Part shown: piece by piece, positions 1 to 14,255 of the stretch
Layout of the letters: every line of letters begins with the position of its first letter
Numbering within the stretch: the stretch's first letter is position 1
NCBI RefSeq assembly: GCF_964656455.1
Contig: NC_135722.1
Span: 51,478,628-51,542,627 of the forward strand
DNA: 64,000 bases
Source of the DNA: Halichoerus grypus
Lineage: Eukaryota > Chordata > Mammalia > Carnivora > Phocidae
Direction: 5' to 3'
Notes under the pieces: model-generated
Database searches by the model: none
Told to the model about the DNA's origin: nothing
The model's input: the letters and a program-made list of their open reading frames with translations, nothing else
Position numbers and translations under genes: made by a program

Positions 1-46
1 TCCGCCTCGCATCCGAGAGAGCATCCAGGAGGACCTGGCAGAGGAG
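1..46 (+). CDS. INPPL1: INPPL1 exon (third from last), 3' part
   Basis: The frame from base 2 reads PPRIRESIQEDLAEE and ends at a donor (GAG|GTGTGT) at 46/47. The start of the exon is outside the window. It joins in phase 0 to the exon at 308. Confidence 0.85.
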
Positions 47-637
47 GTGTGTGGACCAGGGGTGGCTATCTGTGTGTACCTGAGGTGTGTGCTTGCCCAT
101 GGACAGTGGTAGCCTTTTACTTCACCATTCAACACTCAGTGGTGTCCCTTCTGCCCTGAGCTGGGCACTGGGGAGTTGGGGGGGACACCTGCATCAGCCC
201 CAGTTCTTGCCTCTTCCCCTAAAGCATGTAGTAGAATGTGGCTGCCTGCGGGTGCTTCTCTGTGTGGGTACCCCCAGTGCTCCCCCTGACATGCCCTATT
301 CCCTCAGGCTCCGTGCCCGCAGGGCGGGCGGGCCAGCGGGCTGGGCGAGGCGGGCATGGGCGCCTGGCTGCGGGCCATCGGTTTGGAGCGCTATGAGGAG
401 GGCCTGGTGCACAATGGCTGGGACGACCTGGAGTTTCTCAGGTGGGGGCGGGGCTGCAGGCGGATGGGGTGGGGCTGGCCCCGGGGGCGGAGCAACGGGC
501 CCTCGAGACCACTTCGCCAACCTCCCAGCCTCTCTTACCCCTACAGCGACATCACCGAGGAGGACCTGGAGGAGGCTGGGGTGCAGGACCCGGCTCACAA
601 GCGCCTCCTTTTGGACACCCTGCAGCTCAGCAAGTGA
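1..637 (+). CDS. INPPL1: INPPL1 (SHIP2), C-terminal SAM-domain end, partial gene (three exons)
   Basis: This entry spans the last three coding exons (1-46, 308-441, 547-637, joined by GT-AG introns); the rest of the gene lies before the window. The joined frame has a short linker, then a SAM domain that begins around MGAWLRAIGLERYEEG and ends at LLLDTLQLSK, followed by TGA at 635-637. The gene is recognised from this SAM sequence and from PHOX2A and CLPB lying next to it in the human order. SHIP2 is a cytosolic, membrane-recruited phosphatase that removes the 5-phosphate from PI(3,4,5)P3 and dampens insulin and growth-factor signalling. Its SAM domain binds partner SAM domains such as that of EphA2. 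The catalytic and SH2 parts are not in this window. Both introns are short (261 and 105 bases), and no frameshift is seen. Confidence 0.93.
308..441 (+). CDS. INPPL1: INPPL1 penultimate coding exon (start of SAM domain)
   Basis: The acceptor CCCTCAG ends at 307 and the donor AG|GTGGGG is at 441/442. The exon encodes a basic, glycine-rich linker and then the first half of the SAM domain (MGAWLRAIGLERYEEGLVHN and onward to DDLEFL). It ends two bases into a serine codon that the next exon completes. Confidence 0.92.
547..637 (+). CDS. INPPL1: INPPL1 last coding exon (end of SAM domain and stop)
   Basis: The acceptor CCCCTACAG ends at 546. The first base completes the split serine, then DITEEDLEEAGVQDPAHKRL leads to the C-terminal LQLSK and TGA at 635-637. 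A SAM domain at the extreme C-terminus fits SHIP2. Confidence 0.93.
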
Positions 638-1347
638 TAGCGGGGGCACTGCGAAGCTGGGAACTCGGCACCCCTACCCCTCCACTAAGGCCCAGCCACA
701 GCCCCGAAGTCGAAAAGTTATGAGGGGTGGGGCAGTACCTCTCTGGCTATTTATTGGGGATCTGCGTTCCCCACTGCCCAGTCATTTGGAATGCCCTAAT
801 TAGGACATCCTGCCCCTCACCTGCCCCAGGGCTCCAGAGGTCAGTTGCCATGATTACCAAGGACTTTGGTTGTTCTGGGGCTGACCTCCTTTTCAGGACC
901 CCTACTCCCAGCCCCAGGGGTGCCCGTAGGGTCGTCCATTTGGCTATGCCTGGGTCCACACTTTAACCGCTGTTTCTGCTGCCTTCCACCTGGCCTGAAC
1001 CACAGGGGGAGGGGCTCAGCTAGGACCTCTCCCAGCCCCCACTATGGGGGTGTCCGTCCGGAAATGAAGGAATAGCCCAAGGACCGGGCTGGGGTTTATT
1101 TAAGCTTTTCTGCGTGGGTTTAGGGAGGGCGGGCACTTTAATGTTATTGGGGCTCGTGGGGTGGGGAGAAGGATCTGGCCCATAAAGTGCTAGTTTGCTT
1201 AGTTCTCACTGTCTCCTGGTCTATACCACCTTCGGTTGCGGATGTGGGGCTGCAGTGCGTTCCTTGCTGGTTGCAAGCGGGTCGGGTTCTTGCAGGCAGC
1301 CTATCCCCATCCTGGCTACTCAGAAGGGTTGCCAGCGTGATGTCTTC

Positions 1348-1353
1348 AATAAA
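1348..1353 (+). terminator. INPPL1: INPPL1 poly(A) signal AATAAA
   Basis: A canonical hexamer lies 710 bases after the stop codon. A second AATAAA on the same strand at 1388-1393 could serve as a backup. The minus-strand PHOX2A signal starts only 6 bases downstream. Confidence 0.75.
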
Positions 1354-1359
1354 TTAAGT

Positions 1360-1365
1360 TTTATT
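1360..1365 (-). terminator. PHOX2A: PHOX2A poly(A) signal (AATAAA on the minus strand)
   Basis: TTTATT on the plus strand gives AATAAA on the PHOX2A strand, 635 bases past the PHOX2A stop. Cleavage 10-30 bases further would place the transcript end at about 1330-1350, inside the INPPL1 3'UTR. Another minus-strand AATAAA at 1095-1100 could give a longer overlap. Confidence 0.65.
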
Positions 1366-1999
1366 TGGATTGAGCAAAACTCACCTCAATAAATTACAAG
1401 TTTTTCAAAGGAAAAGAACAACAACAACCCTTCCCCCAAAAAATAATAATCAGGAAAGAGGAAACCCCTCTGTCCCGATGCCCTGGCCAGCCCCACTGCT
1501 CTGAACAGGCCTAACCTCTGCGCCAGACCGGCTGGGAATGGGAGGGGATAAATTGGCAGTGCGACCCTTCAGGTGGCTTATTATCCCAACAAGGACGAGT
1601 ACCGGTGGGCCCGAGGTTCTGGGGCAGCAGGCTGGTCGCTAAGGTGAGGAGTGACCCAGCCAGCTGCAGAGCCAGGGGAGGGAGCCAGGCTGTTACTGCA
1701 CTTGAGTACCCTCACGTTCCAGCACAGTTATTTGATCCGGGTTCCAAAGAAAGCCAAGCTGGAAGGGGGGAGGTCCCAGTGAAGAGTACCCCGCTCTGCT
1801 GGGTAGGGCAGGTGAGGACGAGAGGCCCTGACTTGGTCTCCAAAGCTGGGGGGGGGGCACACCTAGGGGTCAGACACGGTAGGGGGTGGGGACAGATGGG
1901 CACTTCCAGGCGGGCGCCCAAATAGGGAGGGACTCTGTCAGGTCCTGGAGGGGCAGGGGCGTCTCTGGGGGCAGGCCCGGAGCCTCCAGAGTCCAGCGG

Positions 2000-5936
<3,937 letters not shown>

Positions 5937-6112
5937 CGGCCCGGGGGTCGGGGTCGGGGTCCGGGCCGGGCCGGGTCGGGGTCGGGGTCCCCGGCCGGGT
6001 GGGGGTCGGGATGAGGGTTCGAGCGCCTGGCGCCGAGGACCCGAGGCCGGCTCTGAGCGCCCGCGAGTCCGCCCGCCCCGTCGCGGCCGCCCTCCGCCCG
6101 GGTGCAATGCAA
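5937..6112 (-). other. PHOX2A: PHOX2A 5'UTR (estimated)
   Basis: This is the region between the ATG and a start site estimated about 25-30 bases downstream of the TATA-like box at 6137-6144. It is very GC-rich, with GGGTC/GGGGTC-type repeats at 5940-6010. The exact transcription start is not visible. Confidence 0.5.
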
Positions 6113-6136
6113 GTGCAGCCCGGCCCGGCCCGCGCG

Positions 6137-6144
6137 CCTTTTAA
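6137..6144 (-). promoter_or_regulatory. PHOX2A: TATA-like box of PHOX2A
   Basis: The minus strand reads GCGTTAAAAGGCGCG, with the AT-rich core TTAAAAGG inside an otherwise GC-rich stretch. It lies 200 bases upstream of the ATG. GC boxes (GGGGCGGGG) at 6165-6172 and 6187-6195 lie just upstream, a usual promoter layout. Confidence 0.5.
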
Positions 6145-6459
6145 CGCTCAGGACCCCGCGGAGGGGGCGGGGCGGGCAAGCTCCGCGGGGCGGGGCCTGG
6201 ACAGCCCAGGCCCCACCCCCAGCTACCCCAGACCCCCACTCCAAAGGGTACCCGCAGCCCTCCCTGGGCTCCCGAGGTGCAGGGCGGGGCAGTGTGGGGC
6301 CCCATCCCTACAGTCCTCATCCCGCCCCAATCCCGATCAGACCTTCGCTCTCTACGCACAGTGCCAGGCTGGAGGGTCCCAACCCGTTTCCTCGGCCTCC
6401 CCACCTGCGGCCCCGCAGAAGGGAGGGGAGACAGGCCTGGCGGCGCTCCGGTGAAGAAG

Positions 6460-6471
6460 TTAATTCAATTC
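6460..6471. promoter_or_regulatory. Candidate PHOX2-type homeodomain dimer site
   Basis: TAATTCAATTC at 6461-6471 matches 10 of 11 positions of TAATYYAATTA, the dimeric consensus I recall for PHOX2 factors. It lies about 525 bases upstream of the PHOX2A ATG, in an AT-rich island (6455-6495) between GC-rich flanks. Binding is inferred. Confidence 0.4.
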
Positions 6472-6549
6472 GTCCTGATAACCGAGTTATTCTGATCCAG
6501 CCCCTCGGCCCCGCCCCCAGCGAGGTCCTATCCCGCCGGGGACCACGGA

Positions 6550-7045
6550 GGCGGTCCAGGAGGGGGATGGAGACACGGACGAGGAAGAGACGGAGCCTGA
6601 GATGGGGACGTGGATGAAGAGAGGACACAGGGGGAGAAAGGGACAGAAACAGTGATGGAGAAAGAGACAAGAGAGATACAGGTACACAGATGGAGGCAAG
6701 GCTGAGACAGGGACGCGAGAGAGATTGGAGACAGGGGCAAGTGGGCCCACAGGGACAGAGATATAGACAAAGCTGAAGCGCGTGCAAGAGAAAGGCAGGG
6801 ATGGAGATGGGGACAAGGCAGAGACAGAGGAGACAAGGATAAGAGGGGGACCAAGAAAGAGAGTGAGGCAGGCATGGAGACAGAGAAGACCCCGGGGTGA
6901 GACATGGATGGAAACAAGGACTGAGATGGAGATCAGGAGAGAGATGAGACAAAACAGGGCACGGACAGGGAGACACACACACAGAGGGGCGGTCTCAGAG
7001 AGACAAGGACAGGGACAGACAGAGGAGGAACAGAGCTGAGAGAAA
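6550..7045. repeat. Degenerate purine-rich (GAGACAGGGAC-like) repeat
   Basis: About 500 bases are almost entirely built from GAGACAGGGAC, GGGACAGAGA and similar words, and the complementary strand is CT-rich. It lies 0.6-1.1 kb upstream of the PHOX2A ATG. The long open frames on both strands here are by-products of its composition. Confidence 0.65.
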
Positions 7046-7980
7046 GAGGCTTCGGAGAGCTGAGACCCACAGCCGGAGTGCCCAGGGGCCAGTAGGATTG
7101 TGGTGGAAGCCAGGCCAGGCTACGGAGGGGGAGGGTCGCTGCAGCCCAGATCCCTCTATCCTGACTTGGCCACACAACCCTGCCCCGTACCTTCAGGGCC
7201 CAGCCTGCCTCTCCCCTCCCCCAGTTCCCCAGCTCAGTTTCCCTGCCCACCACCTCCCAGTGTGACCCTTTGGTCCCCAGCACCCTTGGCACAGAGTGTG
7301 TGTATGTGATGAATGTCAGGATCAGGAGATCAGGAGTAACCGAGTGACCTCCACACTCTCTCTCAACCTCCCCATCTCCTCTCCTCCTTTTCTTCACCAG
7401 GTAAACTACCTAGACTCATTCTAGAACTGGCCACAGACCTGACCCTCAGCAGATTCAGCCTTGGGCCTTCACACTGTGGGAAAACCAACACAGGATCCTT
7501 TCTAGAACAGAAGAGAGAAGCTTTCTGCCCCTGCAGCTCACCTGAGGTGGATTGGACAGCTTTCCCACCCAGCCCCCAGCCTCCTCCACCCAAATCTTGG
7601 TAGGTCCTACAGATGCGAGAGTGAAGACCCAGAGAAAGCCCATGCAGGATGAGAGAAGGTCCCTGGGAATACCTTTCCCCAATTCCCCACTATGGGGAAC
7701 ATGCCCATCCTCAGGTCATCCACTTCAAGGGCCACCAGATCTTTGCTTCACACAAGGATCACCTGTCCCCAAATTCTGTAACTACTCCATGCCAGGGGGG
7801 TTCTTTGAAGTGTTGTCTCTAATTACTTTTTAGGTATAAGCTTCTAAAGCTGACAGCAAAACTGCTTCAAAAGTTCTCCCCACGGGTGTGTGAAGTGTAC
7901 CTCTCGCCTCTGACACATCCTCTGCAGGGAGCCCAAAAAGGGATCTCAGAATTGAGAACTCAGAAGTGCTCTCCTTAGAC
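7046..7980. other. Intergenic, no gene recognised
   Basis: Sequence of mixed composition without a convincing coding frame, repeat head or tail, or RNA gene. Only short, unsupported open frames occur. Confidence 0.5.
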
Positions 7981-8475
7981 CTATTACGGCTCTCCATTGC
8001 CCCCGGGGTCAAATCCAAGCCCTCATTCTGCTCACAATGTCCTCTAGCGCCAGTGCACCAGCCTGACTCCCCCTTACCTTGGCTTTCTTTGAAGCCCTCA
8101 CACATTGATTGATTTTGTAGTTTAGAGCTGTCCTTTCTGGCTGGAATGTTCATTCCACTCCCCACCCCACTCCACTGCCCCCTACTTCCCTCAAACCCCC
8201 CAAACCTGGATGACTCTTGTTTATCCATCTGGTTTTGAAGTGGACATGATTGCTTCCTGGAAGCCTTCCCTGACGCCCCTAGACTCTGCTGAATGTCCCA
8301 TAGTAGGTCCCTCTCTTTTGGTGACTCATGTCCCCAATATTTGCAATAAAATGCAAGGTCTCAGGACAGAACTGTTACTTCCCAGCCCTACCACAGTGTC
8401 TAGCACATCATTCTGCACATCACAGGTCTTCCCATATCTGCTTGTTGGGTTAATGAAAGCTAAGCTGTGTGTTGG
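7980..8475 (+). mobile_element. L2-like LINE fragment
   Basis: The run from CTCTCCATTGCCCCCGGGGT through CTTCCTGGAAGCCTTCCCTGACGCC to the CCCTACCACAGTGTCTAGCAC end matches the usual 3' portion of L2, diverged. It is an old element without coding capacity. Confidence 0.65.
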
Positions 8476-9186
8476 AGAATCCCTGCCCTCGTTTCTGGGG
8501 ATGGAATCCTCATCCCCTGAGTCCCATTCCCTACTCTCTGGAAAGGGATCATCCTCTCTTCTTCATTCCCTCATTCCCCAGGGACAGGAAACTTCCTTCC
8601 TCTGAGCCAACCTTTGGGCTGGAAGAAAGTCCTCCCTCATCTGAGGAATTTGCAGGGGGCCTTATCCCTTCCCCAGTGACAAAACTGAAGGAAAGGAGCA
8701 ACTGAAGCTCACAGGCAGGGACAAGCAGAGATATGAGGGGAGGCAAAGAGGCCCTGGTTCCAGTTGTATCCAAGACCATGATCCATCCCTGTCATTTCTA
8801 CAGTTTGGTCATTGAACCAATAAATTCCCCTCTCTGTCTAAACTACTTTAAGTTTGGGCTTCTGACACTTGCAGCTAAAATCTCTGACCAATATAATCTG
8901 TGAATGCTTGACACCTTTACAGGTAATCAAATTATGGTAGTGGTGATTAGAAATTTTATTTTAACATGCATGTTACGGGGTTAGCAGGGCAGGAGCTCAC
9001 CTTCCCATGGCTCAGGTTCCTTTCTCTGCAGGCAGCCATTTGCATCTGCTGATTGGCATAGAAACAGACACAGCTCAAAAAAATGCTTTGAACCCTGTCC
9101 ACTACTGGGTTCAGGTCTTCCAGGTGGTGGAAGTGGGGGAACTTTGGAGGGTAGGCTGCATGGTGCGTGCAAATGAGTGTGTGTGT

Positions 9187-9222
<36 letters not shown>
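9187..9222. repeat. (GA)n microsatellite
   Basis: About 16 GA units follow a short GTGTGTGAGAGTGA lead-in. It is flanked by unique sequence. Confidence 0.9.
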
Positions 9223-9223
<1 letters not shown>

Positions 9224-9494
9224 GGGCAGGAAAGAGAGCTCCCTGAGAACTCACCATAAAAGAAGAAGAAAACAGGGAGAGTGGGCTGTACTCCACAAGG
9301 ACCTCATACTCAAGAGTCCAGTGGATGAGATCTCTTGTGGGGAGCTCATCCTAACTGAAACTCCCTCCCACAAGTGCGTGCACTCTTGGAGAACAAAAGA
9401 TGCTCTAGCACAAAACACTGTTGCAGCCATCTTGCTGTGACACCCCCTTGCTGAGCACCATGTCTTCACTTCCACGAGTGATGACAGATTCTGG

Positions 9495-9680
9495 AGCCTG
9501 GTTGCTGGGTTTCAACTCTGCCACGTACAAACTTATGACTTACAGTAAGTCATTCAGCCTCTCTATACCTCAGTTTTCTCACCTATAAACTGGTTTATCT
9601 TAATGATTAGATGAATTAAAATACATAAAGTGTTTGAATAGCACCTGGCACATAGTAAGCACTAAATGAATGTTTTTTTA
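9495..9680 (+). mobile_element. MIR SINE
   Basis: It has the classic MIR order: a GCCTGG...TCTGCCAC segment, GTAAGTCATTCAGCCTCTCT, CCTCAGTTTTCTCACCTATA, and the terminal CACCTGGCACATAGTAAGCA followed by an ATGAATG end. Ancient and diverged. Confidence 0.85.
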
Positions 9681-10902
9681 ATATATCACGGCTGTTGCTG
9701 CCAGCACCATCTCACACACATCCCCCTTTCTCCCGCTCACCAACTGACTGAGCCCTGTGTGACTCACAGACCCAGACCACACTCTGGTCAGGCTCCTCGG
9801 ATTTGTTACACCTGATACCTGGATATAGAACCTGGACATAAACCCCTATGCTTGCACCACAGCATCACCTCTACCCTCAAGATTTCAGAGGATATCAAGG
9901 CCTAGCAGAATTATCCAGCCTGACCTCTTAATTTTAGCAGATGAAGAGGCTGGGGCCCAAGGAGTGGTCCTGTAGAAAGAGTTGAACTAAAAACAGTGGA
10001 AGTGTGTCAGAGTGGGAGGATTCCGCCCCCTCGTCCCCCGACAGAGGGAGCATTATACAAAAAGGAACCTGGGGGGGGGGGGGGACTTTTTTCTTCTGCT
10101 CTGACACTAACTTACTCTGTGAGCCTAGACAGTGGAAACTCCATGAGAATGGATGAGGAAGGACCCATGTTTTGGAGAACTTTTTCTGCCTATGGTCACT
10201 TGGAGAATGGTAGCCTGGGAATTCCCAAGTACCACTACCTTATTCCCACTTCTACAAGTAGTCTCTGACCTTAGCCTCACCTCAGAACTCTGAGCAAGGC
10301 TTACCTAGGCTCAGAAAGTGGCCACCATGCTGATTTATTAAGCCAGTACACTCCTTGTCAGCCCTTCTCTGCTATGGGGAAGAGCACGGAGTCGTGGCTA
10401 CTCCCTACCATGGAAACTCATCTTCTCACCCTCTGAAGCAATGTCCTCAGTGTCATCACTGTCTAACCATGACTGGAAGCTAACTGTGATCAGACATCCA
10501 TGTCTAACTTCTAATAAGGAAGGGAGTTTATCTATCAGTGGAAAGTTAGTGCATTGTCAGGTCCTGCTTGAGGACCTTTGAACTCCTCTCCCCTCCCATT
10601 TATCTACCAACTCCACAGGCATCCTTCTTCCAAATCCCTATTCTCTTCTGCCATGACTCTGTGCTCCAAGGAGAGTTGGAGGCAAACACATTAACTGTAT
10701 GTCCTCCCAACCTGTCTATCAGAACCTACAGTCTCTTGTTCATTTCTCTGTTATGGGGACAACCCTTTTGACCATTCTTTTCTTTTCTTTCATTGGTACC
10801 TTAGGCTACCCAGTATACTACCAATTTCTATTTTTGTTTTCAGATTTTAGCATTAGGCCTTTCCAGGGACCCAAATGCTCAACCATCAAGGATCTCTGAA
10901 GA
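9681..10902. other. Intergenic, no gene recognised
   Basis: This stretch contains a G15 homopolymer near 10072-10084 and otherwise unassigned sequence. No supported gene or RNA was seen. Confidence 0.5.
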
Positions 10903-10917
10903 ATGAGGGAAGATCTT

Positions 10918-10975
10918 TTTTTTTTTTTAATTTTTTATTGTTATGTTAATCACCATACATTACATCATTAGTTTT
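10918..10975 (-). mobile_element. Ultra-short 3'-end L1 insertion
   Basis: Only about 58 bases of the L1 3' end are present, with a T-run representing the poly(A) tail on the opposite strand. The same L1 end occurs at 16719-16760. A perfect 15-base target duplication (ATGAGGGAAGATCTT) flanks it at 10903-10917 and 10976-10990. Confidence 0.85.
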
Positions 10976-11010
10976 ATGAGGGAAGATCTTAATCCAGTTC
11001 TAGAAATCTT

Positions 11011-11207
11011 TTTTTTTTTTTTAAGATTTTATTTATTTGACAGAGAGAGACACAGCGAGAGAGGGAACACAAGCAGGGCGAGTGGGAGAGGGAGAAGCAG
11101 GCTCTCCACCGAGCAGGGAGCCCGATGCGGGGCTCGATCCCAGGACCCTGGGATCATGACCTGAGCCAAAGGCAGATGCTTAACCGACTGAGCCACCCAG
11201 GCACCCC
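11011..11207 (-). mobile_element. Can-SINE (tRNA-derived)
   Basis: A full-length minus-strand copy with T-run tail, AAGATTTTATTTATTTGACA body and CCACCCAGGCACCCC head. The target duplication TAGAAATCTTTT flanks it (11001 and 11208). Confidence 0.95.
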
Positions 11208-11312
11208 TAGAAATCTTTTTTGAGTGTCTGATCTATGATAGAACTTCATGAAGCACTAGACACATGGGAATAAATTAATCCTAGATGCTTTCTTTAAGAA
11301 TCTCCTAGTCTG

Positions 11313-11520
11313 GGCACGCCTGGGTGGCTCAGTTGGTTAAGTGGCTGCCTTAGGCTCAGGTCATGATCCCAGGGTTCTGGGATTGAGTCCCACATCCGAC
11401 TCCTTGCTCAGTGGGGAGCCCTTTGCCTACTCTGCCTGCTCTGCCTGCCTCTCCCCCTGCTTGTGCTCTCTCTCTGACAAATAAATAAATAAATAAAATC
11501 TTTAAAAAACAAAAACAAAA
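11313..11520 (+). mobile_element. Can-SINE
   Basis: Plus-strand copy with head GCCTGGGTGGCTCAGTTGG and tail AAATAAATAAATAAATAAAATC. A perfect 15-base target duplication (GAATCTCCTAGTCTG) lies at 11298-11312 and 11521-11535. Confidence 0.95.
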
Positions 11521-11539
11521 GAATCTCCTAGTCTGATGG

Positions 11540-14255
11540 GCACATGGGTATTTGTCTATGGGAGATGTTATCCTTAGAATGTTTGTTGTCTGGACAAGAG
11601 AATGGCACATAGATGGTGAGGTGAGTTGACTCTTCTTTTAAAAAGAGAAAAAGAAAAAGGGTTTGATCCTAACAACCACGCCATACATTGACAAGCTTAT
11701 CCAAGTTTTTATGCGTGGGATGGGTCCTGCCTAAGGGCTGCCATAGTGGACATCTATGGTGTGGTCAGCCCAGCACAACTCTTCTCTTGGGAACTGTCTC
11801 CTCCATCCACATGGCTACCCAGGGAATCATTGCTCTTATATAATCCTACCCTCAGCCATAATTGGTCCAGGTGTGGGTACTTGTCCAACGATGGGTCAAC
11901 AAACCCTTCCTCATCATTACTTCTTAATTGGGAAACGAATCATTCCCTTTTGAATGGTTAAAGCTATAAATATAAATCTCAGGAAATGTTTGCAGCTACT
12001 TTCCCTACTATCAAGAGAAAAGGTGGTCTGTAGTGAAGAAAGAATAAATAAAAAGTTGAAGCAAAAGATATAGCGTCTCATGTTAGAATTTAGGAACCTA
12101 GTTCCAGTGATTCCTGAGACATCCTTACTCTTTTTGCAAATTAGTTGTTCAGTCCTTCAATGGATCTTTTTTTAAATCCAATATATTCTTCTTTATGTTT
12201 AATCTAGTTCAAGTTGGATTTTTCACTTCCAAATAAAGATATTCAAATAAAAAATTGGTATAAGGTATGTAATGATGCAAAGAGCAGATCTTAAAATATG
12301 AAACTGGCCCTGTTGATGTAGGGTGGGATGCAGTGAGAATGTCTCCATTCTGAGCCTGGAAATGATATGACCTTGTTAGGTGATAATAAAGTAGCTGGAA
12401 AAACTACTGCACGTGTCTCTTAGAACTTGGTGTCAATTTTTCCCCTTGCCCTGTGGTTGCAACATCAAAGGATTAAGTAGAAAAAGGTAAAATATTGGTG
12501 TATACTGTCTCCATTTGCAACCTCAGAAAGGTGCATCAAGAGGGAACAGGTAGATGAGGGACAGCATGACAATTTGTAACTCTGGTAAGGAAACATCTGC
12601 CTGTGACCAGCAATCAGAGGCTGCAGCAAGAGGATAATCATGTGCTTGGCAGATTGTCCATAGTCAAGTTTTCTGCCACCCCCTAAAGTGAATATTGATT
12701 AGGAAACAGTGAATGTCTTATAACTGAAATGGAGATATTTGGGAAGATCCAGAGAAATTAGGAAAGTGTGATTTTCCCAGTCCTTCTTGGCACTCTGGCC
12801 TGACAGCAGGAAAGAGCTGACATTCATTTTTTTTTTTTTGGCATCTAGCATCTGAAACCACTTTCTAAGTTAGAGGAATTCCCCATCTAACAGATGCCAG
12901 ATAATTGCTTTCTAAACTTCCCTTACAACCAAGATTCAGACACTTGACCTCGTCTCAGCCAATCATGTACGCTCATCACAGACTAAGCTAAGGAATCTGT
13001 AGTAGTGAGGACTCATGGACCATAAGAATTCTCTACAGGGGCAAAAGGTTGCAGCAACATCTAGTTCTAGGTGCAGCAGGCCCCTACAGAGCTTGTTCTT
13101 GGCAGCAGTGAGGGTTCAGTGCCAACTACATCAGCTGTGCAAGGGGCAGTGGTGGCAAGGCTGTTTTCATGGGGAAAACAATGTAGCTTAATTTAGGGTA
13201 GTATTTCTAGTTCTATATCTCTATAGTTGGTCCTCCAGTCATTCCAGTACTTCTCTGAGATATCTAATATCTTTTATAAATGTAATATCTAATAAATATA
13301 TTTTTTGCTTAAATAAGATGGAGTTAGTTTCTGTTGCTTGTAACTAATGACTCTGATATAGAAATTGGTACTAGATTGGCTGAGGGCATCAGACTCTCAG
13401 AACTGTTGGAATCTTGGAATAATTGTGATTCCTGGCTGGGAACAAAGGCAGTAAAAATCCAGAGATGGAGTGTTATTTAATGGCAAACAGTTCATCAATT
13501 TATTACCAGTGGCCACCTGGAATTAAGTATCCCTAAAGAGCATAGACTTGGTGGACTGTCAGGGATCAGTATAAAGGGAATGAGGAATTCAAGGATTGTG
13601 AGGAGGTGTGGAAAGCTTAGAGAGAGAATGAGAGGGTAAAAATCAAACTCAACGTTTGCTCCTGTGTGAGAGTTAGAGAATGGTTTGAAAGAGGGGCATG
13701 CCAGGATGGGAATGGTGATGAAAGGATTTGGATGGCTAAGGGAGGCCTAAGCCCTCTATGAGTTAGGGCTAGGTTGGGAGCACATAAGGGAAAATCCAAA
13801 ATAACAACAAGGTAAGCAAAATAATAGATTATTTCTTCTTCACTTAAGGTTAAGTCTGTAAGTAAGGAGTCCAGTGCTTGTGTGGCTGCTCCATGGGCAT
13901 TTAGGACTCAGATTCCTTCTTTTTTTTGTTTCCTAGAGTGTGGTTTCTAACTTAGGTTCTTATGTCTTAGGTAGCTGCTGGAGATCCAGCTATCACATCC
14001 ATATTCTAGGCAGCAAGAATGAGAAAAAGGAAAAGAAAAAGTGCATCTCTCAGTGAGACATCTCCTTAATAAGGAACCTTCTAGAAGTTCCATTCAACAC
14101 TTCCACTTACTTCTTTGCCTGAGCTTAGTCATACAGTCACATCAAACTTAATGGGAGACTAGGAAAGGCAAGATTTTAACTGAGCACATTAGTATCCCCC
14201 TACCCCCAGTAGAGTCTATGCTGCTGAGGAGAGAATGGATATTAGGCAGGTGTAT
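11540..14255. other. Intergenic, no gene recognised
   Basis: AT-rich sequence with short homopolymers (a T12 run near 12828-12839) and stretches that look like heavily decayed interspersed repeats (for example about 12900-13370). I could not assign them to a family and see no coding frame with support. Confidence 0.45.

Larger units (their letters stand above)
638..1372 (+). other. INPPL1: INPPL1 3'UTR
   Basis: This is the non-coding tail after the INPPL1 stop, running to an estimated cleavage site 10-30 bases past the AATAAA at 1348-1353. It is about 730 bases long, with no recognisable interspersed repeat. A perfect 10-base palindrome (CCTAATTAGG) lies near 797-806; its function is unknown. 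The exact end is inferred. Confidence 0.75.
1345..1999 (-). other. PHOX2A: PHOX2A 3'UTR
   Basis: This is the sequence between the PHOX2A stop (2000-2002) and its likely poly(A) site. It is unique-looking, with short homopolymers (a G9 run near 1850 and an A-rich stretch at 1400-1450) and no SINE or L1. The distal boundary is estimated from the signal at 1360-1365. Confidence 0.65.

Noticed and set aside
6317..6982. Cys/Leu/Ser-rich minus-strand frames of 221, 163 and 129 codons
   Set aside because: They arise from the degenerate GAGACAGGGAC repeat read on its CT-rich strand.
11120..11207. tRNA gene-like heads in the SINEs (for example GAGCCACCCAGG... segments)
   Set aside because: They are the tRNA-derived heads of Can-SINEs, with degenerate box B and SINE bodies attached; not functional tRNAs.
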